In this document: piece after piece, positions 49,769-64,000 of the stretch | Numbering within the stretch: the stretch's first letter is position 1 | Layout of the letters: the number at the start of each line of letters is the position of its first letter | Origin: Motacilla alba alba | Taxonomy: Eukaryota; Chordata; Aves; Passeriformes; Motacillidae | NCBI RefSeq assembly: GCF_015832195.1 | Contig: NC_052031.1 | Span: 15,749,850 to 15,813,849, forward strand | Direction of reading: 5' to 3' | Length of the DNA: 64,000 nt | Notes under the pieces: generated by a model | Database searches by the model: none | Told to the model about the DNA's origin: nothing | The model's input: the letters and a program-made list of their open reading frames with translations, nothing else | Translations under genes and position numbers: made by a program

Positions 49769-52700
49769 GTAAGATATGTCTTAATACTGAATTATGAATT
49801 AGTATTGATTTTGAAACATTGTTTTCATTTTAATCTAACAGTTTGGATGAGCTAATCAAAGCATAACTTGATACATGAATTTTATCACAAATGTTTGTAA
49901 TTATAAATCTGTACTGCTTTAAATATATGCTGAAAAGCAACCAGATTTTGGGTAGTCAGTGAAGTTTGGGAACCATCTTGATTTCTGCTTAAGAAGTCTT
50001 CACTGTTTTATTTTCTCTTCTAATTAATGTTTTTTTTTAAACTTTATATTGTACATATGAACCGTAAAACAGCAGCAAAACAAAAAATGCCTGCCTTGCA
50101 GGAAAAAAATCCACCAAAGCAAAAAAAGTAACACATGAAACATGGATATTTTAAAATCAGTTGTGGGAGAATTGAAATAAAGGGAACCTATTAAACAGCA
50201 TCTGTGACTGAAGTAATGGCATCCTGGAATCAGGGCCTGAAAATTGAGACAACAATAATCAAATTTCTCTGGTTAAGAACTCTCCTCTTCTGAGACTTGC
50301 AGCATTGGTAACAATGGTAGTGTCATCAACTCCATTTGTGTTGAGTTTTTTGCTTTATGTGTGAATATACTTTTGAAAAAATAAACAACTTAGACATGGA
50401 TTAAATCTATTTAAGTTGTTATAATCATTAAGAGAATGACTAACTGTTAATATTAACTCATTAATAACTTGGGTATAACTATGGATATAAAAGGTAAGGT
50501 TTAACAGTAAAAATGATACTGTTAATCTGTTTTGAATTAAAATTGTTTTCCTTGTGTTTATCATACACACATACAGTGAGAATTTAAGTGTTGTGTATGC
50601 AAACTTGAGCAATGTATTGTCTGGCTACTTCAGTGGGGCTGCCTACAGTGGATTCTTCCTACCTTGTCTGTGCCAGATATCCATAGGTATATTAATCCAG
50701 ATTGATTAGTTTTAATGAAGGACAGATTATCCTTGAGTGGATGGTAGACTATCCATTTACTCATTTGCATTGCAACCTCTGTTGCTTTGTTCATTTCTTG
50801 TTTCATAGGGGGATGTTTCATTGCTAAGCAACTAATGAGGATTACTGCTGCTTTCTCCCTAATCATCTCTTAAGTAGGGTAGAGGCCTACTCCTGAGAGT
50901 ATTTGCAGTTTTTGCCTTTTACTCTCTCATTTGACAGATCATGAAAATGTTCTTAATGATCCTAGAACAGTGGGGTCTCTAGTAGACTTTAGGGTTGCTA
51001 ATTGAAATAAGAAGTTCAAATGAGATGTGATTAGAGAATTGATATTCCATGTTAAATAGGCCATTTAATTAATATGGTAAATAAGTTTGTCTTTACCACC
51101 AACTTACATTTGGAGACTCATGATTGTTAATGTATTTGCCACTTTGTCAGGATTGTCATATTGGAGAGCGTAGCTGTTCCTGTGAGTGTTTGGTGAAGAA
51201 AGACAAAATGTGAAACTTTCAACCTTAAAAGATAGTTGGGAGAAATGTATGAAGCTCAGAAAACTGTATTCTGAAAGCTCATTTAAAAACTAGTATCTAT
51301 ATAATAAGAAACACAGCCAAATCAAGGTTTGTTTTTCTTTCAGTATAGTGGTGGTCATGGCTAAGTGCTAACAGCAGTTATTTCCCCCAGAGACATACAA
51401 AAACTTTCAAAGATTTTTCTTTAAATAGCTTTTTGATTTGAAACTTTCTAATATGCTTAAGTTACACTGAGTGATGCACTCAAGTTAGAATGAATAAATG
51501 CATTTATGCTTTTGTTGCATTTATGAAGTACATCAAAAATCCTGTGATAAAATTATAGGATTCAAAACTAACACTGTGAATTTGACTTTAGTAATCGATA
51601 TCGAAATAACCACAGAATTGTAAAATTTTCCTATAAAAAATGCTTACACTGTGAACATTTTTATATTTACTTCAGTAACATTCTGTATTTACTTCAGACT
51701 TTTATTCTAGATCTCATTTCTTGGTTTTACATGAATATTGATTTGTACATTGAACAGCTTTATTTATTGCAATCTTTTCACTATGGGTGTTTGTATTTTT
51801 CCTAATTTAACTGAAACCTTTTCTGCTGCAGTTCTAAGTCACTTGGATCCTAATTTATACAGTTGAAAGTAATAATATTTTTATTTTAAGTTCTTTCTGT
51901 AGTTAAAAAAGTCCTAAAGAATTATTATATTAATAATAAATTCTTATGATTGACAATGCCATTAATAATAAATCTGTTCTGACTAGGTCATCTGATGGTA
52001 CATCCTGGTAATTGACAAAACATTTGCAGTTTTGTCAAATATTGATTGGAGGAAAGCCATGTTTATTTTAGCTTTATCACAAGTGAGAGAGCCCTTAATT
52101 AATCCTTAATCTTGCATAACGAGTGTGTGACACAGCTGTTCTAGTGATGGCAGTCTTTTTGCTTTGCTAAAAGCAAACTGTTGGAAAAGCAAACTGTTTG
52201 GAAAAGTGTGGTTAAGGAACTTATGAAGATAAAAATGATATGGATGAAAATGCTGATTTACTTCTCGTTCAAATCAGAATGCCATAAAGTCGGTTTTTGG
52301 GTGTGTATATAAGCACTGAAATCATAGATGTTTTGATGGTTTAGTATGGATTGAGCTACCTAATTTTAGCACATAGATTCACACATGCAGACTATATTGA
52401 GTTTTTGAATATAGGAATTGAGTGTGTTAAATGTTCAGTACATTTCACCAGTATGATCAAAGTGTAATCTGGTGATATCTCATTAGTTTCCAGTTTGCAA
52501 CAAAACCAGAATGCTGTAACATTTTTAGCAAGATAAAACTTAATTGTCAAATGAAGCTAGGGGAGGGAAAACCATAATTAAAGAAAATTTCAGATGGGGT
52601 AGATACTGGCCCCTGCTGGAATACAGTAGTGTCAGTTTTGATTTACTGGTCTAAATTAGGAGGAAGATGATTTTAAACCTTAGGTTTGTTATACTAGATG

Positions 52701-53774
52701 ATTGTGTGTGTTATTCTCAACATTTAAAAAAAAATTTCCTCCTCATGAAAAATGCTGGAGGTATTTAATCTTATTTTGTCATACTATAACAGCCTCTTTA
52801 GAAATACAAACACTGGAGGTGCAGGAAAACTATCCTGGGCTTACTTCTAACCTCCTGCATGACGTAGTACTGTTGTAACATGTGCTGTCTGAACAAATGC
52901 TAATTACTGTCAGGGCAGTTTTCCTGAAAGCCCTCTGTGTTTGTAGCATATTAGTTTGTGTCAAAACGAATCTCATCCCTGCAGATGCACCAGGGGGGGT
53001 TTTGTTGATGAGATAAGATATACCATGTGACTGCTCACTGTTTGTAGACTTAATGTGGACAAGGAAATTTTGCTCTGGATTGCAAGTCCTATTTATTCCA
53101 AGTTGCCGCAGGTGGATGTGCTCTTTGTACACCTTCCTCTTGCCTTGAGTTCCTGCAGAGCTACATTGTTTCCTAATGTTAAGATGTGCTGTACAATTAC
53201 TTGTGGTCTCTTGCTCACCTACACTTCACTTTATCTGACATTCCAGTTCATCATTGTTCACTGGGCTTGTGTGTGTACCTAAAACCCCAAAGATGAAGTG
53301 GATTTATTCACCATCCAGAGAGGTCAAAGTTTCAGAGAAGTACCACCATGATAAGGATGTATGTCAGGTTGTTGCTAAGTGGAATAGCCATATGAAATAA
53401 TTTTAAGATGCCTAGGAGTGCTGGATCAAGGGAAAATTAGCAGTCAGTAGGAAGTCAAGGGCAGAAAATAAACACTATTGTAGCACTTGGTCATTCTATG
53501 TCAAATAAAGAATGACAAGAAAAATGAGGCTGCTGAAGACTGGAATGGCAATTGAGATATTGTCTGCAATCTTCTTGAAATAGAGGAGCCTGAGACAAGC
53601 TGATGATGCTTACAAGAACTCATGAACTGAAAACTTCGAGAAGAGAGATCTTATCCTTGTAAGTATATTTTCTTGTCATCTTAAATCCTTTTGTAGATGG
53701 CATTAAATGAAACTTCTGTTACCTAGTGTTTTTGAATTGATACTGCTATGACTTTATGGGATAATTAATCTAGG

Positions 53775-53796
53775 CCCAAATCCTAGTGGATTTGGG
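53775..53796. repeat. Inverted repeat cccaaatcc/ggatttggg
   Basis: Perfect 9-base arms with a tagt loop; imperfect pairing (aatctagg/ataggatt) extends the stem by several bases. Isolated, in intron 8. Confidence 0.65.
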
Positions 53797-55788
53797 ATAG
53801 GATTTATTCCCAGACTACTTTTCCTATGAGTGAAGAACGGTTCTTTGGTCCTGAAAATGCCTTCATCTGTCTATAACTCCCCTGTTTACTACTTTTTCCA
53901 TTCCCTGTCATATGTTACAGGAAGTCTTCCTGCCCTTGTAACTGGTATACAGTCTCTATTTTGTCTTCCTTTTGCCCTTTTTAACAGTGAATAATTGTAT
54001 TTAAAATTATTAGTTTAGGGTTTTTTTCCCCCACAGTTTAAATACTGTATCAAAAATGGTTGTTTTCATTGTATAATTAGAGTACAGTTTTGGAGTATTT
54101 TCTCATGACTGTATCTGAGGTAGTTCCTCTGTTTTTGTTTATAAAATATGAAAATTTTTTAGTTAAGCAGAGATTTTTTTTTTTCAGGAGAGTTGTAATT
54201 TTTGTGGAATAAATAGATCTGTTTGGAATGTACGTAAAACTGAATTTCTGAATGATGAGAAAGCAAGCCAGAGAGCAAGGAGTATTAACCCACTGACTGT
54301 AGGGAATTGCTTTTCTTCAAACTTACAGGGTTATAAGGTAAAATTTTGTTCAGCATGCATTATTTCCTTTACAAGACGAAGCTGAAGCCTTGATTGCTAC
54401 AGTATATAAATTAATTTGAGATAATTTATCCTGCTGTCTGTATATTCAGACTTTCATTATTCAGTTCCACCAGTTCACTAGTCCTTGCAGAATTATGAAT
54501 AGGACTTGTACACTGAAGTTTTGAGGAAAGAAAGTAGAAAAGATATAACAAATTTGTAGTTATTTAGAAGAGACTGACTGAAACTGAAGGATGACAAATT
54601 GTTTTTGTAAACTAGAACAAAGAATTACAGCTGGATTAACTGGATGCTTCTCCTTCTCCCAGGGCCTTCAAGTTTCTCCATCTTCTGATGTATCAGGAGA
54701 GAAATTCTGGAAGACTTCCCAGGATTGAAGTTCAGGAATATGAGGGATTTCTTCAGTTTGAGAGAGTTGCAAAGATTTTATTTGTAATTGTAGTATGCTC
54801 TTCAGCTTTTCTTTTAACTTTGGCATTAAACTTTGCAATAAACTTCTACTGTTTTCAGGCTTTTCTTTGCTTATATAAATAAAAGGTTTTGCACAATAAT
54901 GTGTTAATAAAATGTTTTTATTTATGCATTTTTGAAATGATTTATGAAACACAAAATGAATTTGCATAAAAGCAGGGACATGAAGCATAATTTATATTTT
55001 AATGTTTTCCTGCAAGTTGTAAAAGTATTAAGAAAATGAATGTTTTTTTAAAACCCTTGTAAAATTTTATGAAAAACTATTCAAATTAATTAAAATCACT
55101 TTTCTGTCAGATGAAAATTCCATAGCACAAGTTCAATTTAATCACATTGATTTTTTTTTTCTCCTTAATGCGATTTGCTAGTAATGTAGTTTCCATATAC
55201 AAAAGTATATTTCAGTGCTGTTTCTTAATATTTCCATAATTTTATAGTAATACTAATGACATCAGGAAAGTTGAGTCAAGTTATCATAAACCTGAGCAAT
55301 ATTCCATGAAATATTCTTTGATAATTAAATAGAGAATTGTTATCTGTGTGATTTTTGGTGAGCAAAGAATGAAGAAATCTTACACAAAACTGTTGAATTC
55401 AAGACTTGAAAGTACTGAAAAGCCAATTACATCTTCTGCATAAGTCCAGAAAACATCAGAAGCATTCCTCTGAAAAAGCTGCAATGCACACCAGCCACTC
55501 GGTGACCTGAATCTTATTACTTACCCATCAGTTTTCTCTGCTGCACTCTTTGCATTCATGTATCATTGAACACTTAGTATATGTACACCTAGATATATGT
55601 ATATATGTGTACATATATATTGATAGCTATAACATAGCATAGAAGTTGTTCAGCATTATCTTAGCTTGCTTTGAGATATCCACTGTTCACCTTTTCAGTT
55701 TCTAGGAATATGTTACCCCACTCTACCCCTGTTGCTGGGCCAATCTGTTGTCAGTGAAAGTATTTTGTACTTGCTGCAGGGTAGCTGA

Positions 55789-55806
55789 AGAGAGAGAGAG
55801 AGAGAG
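55789..55806. repeat. (AG)n microsatellite
   Basis: About nine perfect AG units within intron 8. Confidence 0.9.
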
Positions 55807-58800
55807 AACTGTGATGAATAAGATAGGCAGTATTTGAGTTTGGTTTTACAAATTGATGGCTTCTGCTTTGCACCATGGGACAAGTCCAGAAGTAAGCAGA
55901 AACCTTTGTTGAGCCCACACACAAAAGACTTGGTTACTTCTGTACTGTGAAGCAGGACTGATTTTGACTGCAGTAGGAAAGCAGATTTTTTTTTTCCATT
56001 AATTTAAATATTTTTGAATTGTAGTTTTTGAAAAAAATCCAAAGTTCCTTCAGGTGAATTACCTGGAAACAAAGACAAGAAAAATGTAGACCTGAATTTT
56101 AGTGCTTTAAAAAGCATGCTTTTGAAGCACTTGGACAGATTATACTTTTAAATTGTTAATTTGTTTTTATGTATGTCTTACTTAAGAACAAATGAATTAT
56201 TCACAAACTCTGAGCAGTTGTCTTTATTAATATATAATGTTGTTTTTCAGGCCTAATTGGGTAAAGAAACCTTACTATTTTATATCCCTTTTATTAACTT
56301 TAAACAGGTGGGAGAATCCATGTGAAAATAAGTAGTACTGAATTCTTTGAGTTGTTTGTCAGCTAGTAGCGCTTGCCATGATATACTGTTCTGTCTAGGG
56401 TTGGTTCATAAAGCAAGCTATTTGGAGGCATTCCAAACAGAACTAAGGAAGATAGGGATAGTATTAAGAGGACAACTCATACTTAGTTTGTGAGGGGTTA
56501 GGGAATAAGGGAGCATGTAGAAGGGCAAATTATTGGCAGAACTTGTGTAATGTGGATGTGTAACTTGTGTATAACTTAAGATGTATAACTTAATGTATAA
56601 CTTGTAGAATTGATTGATAGGAACCAGTGAGCTATAAATTCCTATTTATCTTTTGATCCTTTTATTTTGTGTTTGAATCTTTATTTTAGTTATTTACCTG
56701 GACAAATTAACCTTTATCGTTTACCATGACCTGTTGCAATATTACTTTTTTAGCTGCGGTGGACTCGTTCTGTAGTGGGCATTTTGTTCCGGCTTGAGAG
56801 TTATAAAACTATTAAATTGAAGGACTATGTTTCAATATAGTTACGATAGTATATGAGTCCTAATGAACATAGTTAAGCTTTACTCAGATATGCAGTTTGT
56901 GTGTGGCTTGCAAGTGGTAGAGTTTATTCCCTACTGTTTTTCCCTAGTTGCTTAACCTACTGGAAGTTTGTGGTGGCATTTAATATCAACTATATGAGTG
57001 GATCTGTTGGCATAAGTGCTCTTTATAAGCTTTGATAAAATGAGGTGATTTACTTCTTTAGTTAGTGGAATTTTGGCTTATTGCACCAACCTAATTTTGA
57101 CATATTTTAGAACATAGTAACCTTGAGAGAAGGTGTCAATAATGAGCAGCTGAGCATATATCTACAAGTAACTGTATAGTGTAGTTGGTTAGTAGTACAT
57201 TGCTGCATGTGTTTTACTCATTCATGTATTTGATTCCCTGTGAGGGCTTGGGACAGTGTGAGCTGGATTCTTATGTGTTGTAGAGTAGAATCTTCCAGAA
57301 TCCCTTTTGTTCTTTCAAGAGGTCAGTGTACCCAGCCTTTTCTAGCTTCATATCTCTATTCCTTAAACTTCACACTGGAGTCACATATTTGAGTATTTCC
57401 AGATTAGGTTTAGTTGGTCAGAAAAGGGTTTGCTTTCTGTGTACTTAGATGGCACAGCTGAAGCAGGGCTTTCTGCTGTCAAAATAGGTGGCTTTGCTTT
57501 TTCTTTTCCAACCCTGTGTATTCTTGTCTTCTCTTTTTGGTCTGCGTTGGCTTTCCTTGGGCACAGTTAAACTGTCTGGATACTAGACCCATGATAAACT
57601 GAGTTATTAAACTTTCTGCATTCATTTTGAAAATAAGAGAAGAATATGAGTGCTGATGTGGGGATGAGAGCAGGTCAGGGAAGAAGGGAGACGCAAAGGT
57701 CTGTTCAGTGCCAGGTGGCACTGAGACTGCTTTAGCTGGGTAATAACATGCTCATGATAAGGATTTGTGAATTACACTTTTTGCTTAGCAGGTTAAGGAT
57801 CGTAGACAGATATGGGATATGGCAACATGCTTTTCTGTTATTTTGCTTCCTAGTACTGTCTTGAATGACCTTGATTTACTATAGACAGTACAGTTTTACA
57901 AAATCAGTTCTTCTCTCTGTCTCAATTTTTATTTCGCTCTCTAATATACCATTAGATTTCTGAGCTAATTAGAATAGTTCATCTGAAATGTTGGATGCAT
58001 TGTTCCATCCAGTAGACTTGGGCTTTGTCCCCTTCCTTTACTTTTCATATGAAGACTTTTTGTCACATTTTTTATAATCTTAGTTGGTTTTTTTTTCAAG
58101 TTCATTTGTAGCTCTTAGTAATCAAAGTGTTTAAAGTCATATCATACTGATGCAATGGAGAAAGTAACTCCATTGAAGTATTCATGACCTCCACTGAAAC
58201 AAAATCAATTCCTTGGAAATCTGTTCAGTTAACCCTACAAACTGTAAAATGAAAATTCTTATTCTTATGAACTGGCGCATATTCTAGCTTGAACAAAGTA
58301 TGGGCTGTAATAAAATATCTTCTTCAGTTTGGTTACAGATATAGAGTAGTAATAGTCCTGGATACTTAAGTCATAAGGATGTATTAGTTGACAAAGTAGG
58401 ATGTACCTCAGCTTCACTGTCTTTCAGGAAAAAATTAATGTAATTCAACTCAAATAGTTTTTGTGCATAATTTTAAAAAAGGCTTCTATCTATTTGCAGT
58501 GGAGTAAGCCTAATTAAAGTTAGAATTCTCTGGCTGTTAATAATATCTGTCAGAAGTGAAAAAGAGACATTAGGATTATCTGAAGTATATCCAACTGCTT
58601 AATTGCCTGTTATTTTTAGCTTTCTATGTGAGAGAAAATCAGTATTTTGAGTAATGGTATTAATTGCTCATAGTCTCTTATGAATGTCTGTTTAATACAA
58701 GGCATTAAAAAAAAAAAACAAAACCTCCCTTGACACCTGAAATTTTAAGGTCTAGTCTTTCAAATTTTTTAAATTTTTAAGTGATCTTCAAAGAAAGGAC

Positions 58801-61800
58801 AATCGATATAACTTTTTTCAGAATAGCATCTGCATATGAAGTTGCTGTGCTTCAAGTCTGAAACTTTTCACTTTACCCTACATAAATAAATGTTTCAAAA
58901 CAGACTCATAACTAATTATCATATTTTCATTGAAACAATTGGTGCATTTTTTGATCTGTGTTTGACTTACAAGCTTTAAAAAAATGTATCTAAATTGATT
59001 AAGAAAGGTTGGCTGTGGAGAACAGCTTAAAGAGCAGCTATGAAGAAGCAAACCCTTCCTTTCTGAAAGATTAAAATCAGTGTTGGACAGAGGATTTTTC
59101 TGACCTAATGATTTTTGATGGCTGGTAGTAATAGCTTCAGTGTACCACTGTTTAAATTAAATGTTCTTTTCTTAAAAATGTCTATGATTGGCTATCCTGT
59201 GAAGTAGGGAATTAAATGAAAATTTTTAATCTTTGGTGGCATAAGATAAGAATGGAAAAATTGGCAATTCCCATTTCATAAAAATGTTTTTGACTACATC
59301 TGTAGGTGTGAGATTACAATCATCTTCCTACTCTTCCTAACATTACAAAGTTTTCTTATTGATATTAGAGCAAAAATAATTGGATTATATTTCCTTAAAT
59401 TTACAGCTTCTTGTTATTTGTTGTACTGCTCTCCCCATTCTTGTGAGTGGAGGCATCTGTAGGTGGAGTTCAGTGTTTTGAGTTAGTGTTTATTTTAATT
59501 TGTTTGCTTGTTTTAAATATTTATTGCATGCTTCCTTGTCATACCAAAAAAGTGTGTCTTGAGAATACTGATCAGCATACTATGATGTATGGCCCACCCT
59601 CCATTTCTTTTTTGTGGTAAAGCTGTGATTTAAAGTGAATACTTTTCTGAAAAGCAACTGGGGAGTTCAAGCCCGTGTAAAGCCCATCTTTTAGATGACA
59701 TTGACAGTTTTTACACTTCAGAGGAAAAGCCAAGTAGGAACTTGAAAGTTACTAATAAAAATTTCTTGAGTCATATCAGTGCCAGGAAGTCTGTCAAAGA
59801 GGCAAAATGTCTGAAAGAGATCTGATGGAACCTGTAAAATATCACCTCATAGCAGGAGATTGTGTGGATTTTTTTGATTAGATATTTCTTGTGAGGAAAC
59901 TTTCAAAACCCTGTCTTTTGGGCAAAATAAGAGGCATTCATTTCAATTTTTGCTATAAGAGATGTATAGAAAAAATCTCTGAATTAATAAAAAAAAATTC
60001 TTAGTTCAAATGGGACTACTCAAACTTCTGTCATAAGTAATCAGAATAAATAAGTCAAGTCTAGACTTGCTATTGATTTGAAGTGTTTGATGTTTTCAGG
60101 TAACTCAGATTCGTCTTTTAAAAAACTTTTTGTATTTCACTTATTGTATCATTCAAGTTTGCTTTTTTTTTTCTTCTCTGATGTATACTAAAAAGAACTT
60201 GAGAAAAAAGAATTATAGTTCTCCATGTATATATTAAAACAAATCTGTCGATGAAAGTCCTCTTTCACTGCATAGGATGATGTGGATTTAAAATTACCTG
60301 CTTTTAAAGTTTGTTTTGCATCTATATGTGTGTTTCTAAATTTTCAAATGGATCTGTCTAAAGAAGATGTGCTATTTCATGATGCTTAGTGCACACTCTC
60401 AGTATTTTTAAAATGCAATTAATTTTATAATATGAATGCTAATGTAAAAAACAGTGCATTTTTCAAGTTTGAAATACATTTTGTGGTTTATATTGTCTCA
60501 TTTTTGAAAGCAATTAAGAAACTAATAGACTCATACTATGAGGAAGTAATGAGACATTAGTGAAGGGTATTCTGTTTGAAACTACAGACTGGAAATGTTG
60601 GGTCATGGGAATAAATAGAAAAAAAAAATCTTGAATAGTGGTAGAAGCAGTAAACTAAAATTGAAGAGAAGCCAAAATATTTCTTCAGGTATAAAAATGG
60701 AAGAATTGTGAAGAAGGAAGTTAATTGCAATAAATATAGCTATGGGAGAGACATGTATTCCAAAGGGAGCAGCATATTTTAGTTTTGGCTTCTGCATTCT
60801 TATTTCTCCTCTCCCCATGGTCTCCATATAGTTATAATTAGTGATCATCTCTCCTCAGCGAAGCGGCACAGAAGTGCTTATACTTCCAGATCTAAGTCTT
60901 CTCAAGAATGCTTTCCAACAGACTGGGAAATTACTTTAATGGCTTTTATGCCATTAAAAGTGGTTTTTGACATCCAAACATCACAGCTTTGTGTGTTTAT
61001 TATGAAGTAACTTGTGGGAAGAAAAGCTAAAAGAGAAGGAGTAATGCTTAAGCAATGGCAACATGCTTTACAAGTGCCAGAAGTGTAACATTCCAATCCT
61101 GTTGTACAGATCAGTATTAGCTAAAGATCTAAGAAAAGATTTTCAAATTTGGTGGATCAGTGCTTTAAAAAGAATTGTAAGAAATTTTTTTGCTCTTATT
61201 TTCGATGAGATACATGGTTAGTTAATAATTTATAGATGTCAAACCAATACAGATAAATTTGTCAGAAGTTTGTATGCTGGAACTTCGACTGGGCTTTGCT
61301 TGTAGTTTAAATGCAAACCTTTTTTAATCATAGTAATGAAGTCATTATGTTTTTCATTAGTGTGGGAATATTTTGCTGGTTTCTTATTTGAGAAATATGA
61401 TATTTTAAATTTTTACTTTAAGCTGTGGATAAAAATTTTTAAAGCAGAAGTGAAAAATTATTTACTTGAGCACGGTAACGAAAAAAGGGAAAAAAGTTTT
61501 CTTGCAAAACAGTTTTTCTTCTGTAGGCTTTCATTGCATTATTTCATAGAAACAGAAAGTACTTTATGCTTTTATAGGACATTGATTTTGGCAAATCCTA
61601 GTACTTTTAAAAAATTGGATTATCAATTATGTTGTCATCAAAAACATTTGTGAACTGATTTACGTGTTCCATCTTTAGTTAATTGTGACATAAAAATTTA
61701 CTGTGATGTAACTGAAATTTAAGGACAACTACCTTTCTTACAATAACATTGTTGAAGAAAATTAAAGATCATACTATTATTTTTGAATAGACAGAGTGAG

Positions 61801-64000
61801 CTTTTTTTTTCTAGAGGTTTGATTATTTCTTTATCTTGACAATAAATACCTATACAATATGTAAAAGTATGTTTGAAATTTATGAAAAGAGCAAGCTGTG
61901 TGGCTTTTTTGCCTCAGAAGCATATGTAGCAGTTTCATTAGGAAAGTGTAAATCACAGCAGATTAAGGTAGTTAAGGAATGCATTCAGCAGTTAAGCAAT
62001 AGAAGCAGTAGTTTTTCCTGCAGAGTGCATTCTCCTCAAATATGCTTCTTCAAATTCAGTATTTGCAGTTTGTGCTAAAAAGCAGAAATAATGGTTGTCA
62101 CTTAATTTCTGTTGTAAATAAGGCACGAAATCTGTTGGGTGGATTTCTTATTAGCTGTGAATGATGTGGGAGATTACAAAACACGGAAGCATGTAATTTT
62201 GGTTAAGAAAATTTATATAAATCCAATTGAAATTTGGATATTGCACAGTGTAGGTTGCAGCAAACTGCCACTGTCATAGGCATGTGGGGATGTTGTCTCT
62301 GAGGGACAGTTGTTTCCTCTGCCATCCATTTTTCTTTGAGAACTTATTTCTTATTTTGTTATGCCATTCAAATGACATTAATGGATTAAAATAAAAATTG
62401 CTATATGGGTGAGTGAAGTTATGCTTGCACAGAGCTATGGTCATATGTAAATGGTTGATTAGCTTATGTGACAGTGGCAAATTTTTCAGTCTTCAGTCAC
62501 AGGAAAAATTACAATTCTGAATTTTTGGAAGTTTTTATATTTATGTAGAAGTTCTTGGATAATTTGTATTGCTTTATATTTACCCATGTTGGAATTGAAC
62601 TTTTGAGCTTTTTAAGTTATCCAGAAAATGTATAAAGCATATTGCTGTTTATGAAATTTTTCAAATGAGTTCTCTTTGCCAGCCTTCTGTTATTAAGTAA
62701 TTACTTGCAATAGAATTTCTTTTTTTGACTTTTCTTTTTTTTTTTAAATATTTTCAGTAAAGAAGTATTAATTTTCAGTGCTTTTAATGTTCACCCTTGC
62801 ATGTGCAGATACATATACTTGTTTCTTTATCTTTTAAATACGTTGTAGCTTTTAGTGCAGTTGATTTTTTTCCATCTCCAATAAATAGTTATTTTCTAAA
62901 ACTACATTAATTTATGGATTCTCTTTGAAGGCTTTTCCAGTGCTAGGGTGATAGTTCTGAAATAACTCTCTAATCAATCCTATACATGGGGAAGGCCTTT
63001 GTTCCTGAGGTTTGCTTTAAACTTTTTTGACCCCACTGTGGTTTGCTCTTGTCCCACACTTGGTGTTTCGTCTCTGTGTGTTTGTGGATATGTGTGTTGA
63101 TGCTTTAAATAATTAAATGATAAAGCACAAACTAGTTAATTAAAAATGTAGTGTCAGAGACATGTTCAACCTTTAATCTTTCATTTCCTATTCTCCAAGC
63201 ACCTTTTGGATTTCTCAGGGAATTCCCTTGTGTGGCATTCTAAGAAAATACTCATCAGCATCCTGTGCTCACCATGCATACTGGTTGCTCATTATGGGTC
63301 CCTTAATTTGGTGGCACATGCACAGCTTCTCCCTGGCAGGCTGTTTTGATTGACAGTAGCACACCTATTGAAGTGAGTACTATGAGAAGAATTTGTTCTG
63401 ATCATTGTGTTCATTGTTGCTGAAATCCATTTTTAAGAAGAGCTTTGAAGTCTTACAAGCTTTGCGTCTTACAAGCTTTGAAGTCTTCTGTTTCATAATA
63501 ATATCATGCCCAAGGATGTTGCTCATACTCTTCTTATTTCAAACTGCACTTACTGGCTAATTTCTCACCTACGTGGAAGAGGTTCTCAGTTCTGTATGTG
63601 GCGTTATACAAGTTCTGTGAGCCAAAGACATGTTGCCACCACCAGTTTTACTTAATTTTACCTTTGTACCCTGTTTTGGTCGTAGAGCTTTTAATCTTCC
63701 TTCTGTCTGACTCATGAAGCATTAATCTGAGTCTGCAGCCTATGAGGAACTGATGTCTTTTGTTTAATTTGCAACGTGACCTGAGAGTTTCCATTTTTCA
63801 AATAAATTTACCATCCTTAAAAACAGGGTTGTTTTTGTGGATATATGTGCAGTAGATTATGAATATGAAATAAGGGCAAATTCTGGATTATTTATTGTGG
63901 AGGAAAAAAAGATAATTAAAATCTAGCCAAGAAAAAGTCTGGGTAGAAAAGGTCTTACTGGCAAGCAATGTAGGCCCACTAAAGGGAGTCTCTGAATGAT

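Larger units (their letters stand above)
49769..64000 (+). other. TBC1D22A intron 8, start only
   Basis: At least 14,232 bp starting gtaagata; no acceptor followed by the expected next TBC1D22A peptide was found before the window ends. AT-rich with T in excess. It contains simple repeats at 55585-55622 (TA/TG-rich) and 55789-55806 (AG)n, direct repeats at 52175-52206 and 56562-56605, and an inverted repeat at 53775-53796. No CR1 fragment and no other gene was recognised. Confidence 0.85.

Noticed and set aside
49769..64000. The next TBC1D22A exon
   Set aside because: No acceptor followed by a peptide resembling the acidic segment after VCEYI, or the later conserved TBC blocks, was found; the exon is presumed beyond 64000.
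1..64000. CRISPR arrays, tRNA or rRNA genes, bacterial-type operons
   Set aside because: No regularly spaced repeat array, no tRNA A/B-box pair with a cloverleaf and no rRNA-like block was recognised; a dedicated tRNA/ncRNA scan was not possible here.

Overview
The window is vertebrate nuclear DNA, most likely from a bird. It is AT-rich, with one CpG-island promoter, long GT-AG introns and several fragments of CR1-type LINE retroposons. No tRNA, rRNA, CRISPR array, operon or bacterial-type gene organisation is seen. CR1 also occurs in turtles and crocodilians, so 'bird' rests on the relatively low repeat content and the CR1 3' ends (variants of attctatgat), and is not certain.

Only one protein-coding gene can be supported: the 5' two-thirds of TBC1D22A, a TBC-domain Rab GTPase-activating protein, on the + strand. 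Eight coding exons were located at 18391-18452, 20813-20869, 22552-22892, 23583-23762, 38521-38591, 42679-42807, 43939-44001 and 49654-49768. Every junction is GT-AG and the reading frame is continuous, giving 339 complete residues plus one base of the next codon. The start codon, the Arg finger (residue 287, exon 7) and the Gln finger (residue 321, exon 8) are all inside the window. The remaining C-terminal third lies beyond position 64000.

Layout. Positions 1-17990 form an intergenic flank with no recognisable gene; it contains a GC-richer patch with a five-unit minisatellite (9119-9237) and small hairpins. Positions 18030-18690 are the CpG island with a 12-bp tandem repeat, CCAAT boxes, an ETS site, a YY1 site, short upstream ORFs and exon 1. 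From 18453 to the end the sequence is introns of TBC1D22A, carrying CR1 fragments at about 21640, 29071, 33041-34812, 40764, 42012, 43539 and 49240. The largest CR1 (intron 4, antisense) holds part of a decayed reverse transcriptase and is interrupted by a 435-bp insertion with a 6-bp target duplication, best read as a solo LTR.

I found no convincing undescribed biological system. The observations most worth a second look are the apparent strand-composition flip at the CpG island (a hint of divergent transcription), the LTR nested in CR1, an unidentified 80-codon open frame in intron 2, and the clustered upstream ORFs in the TBC1D22A leader.
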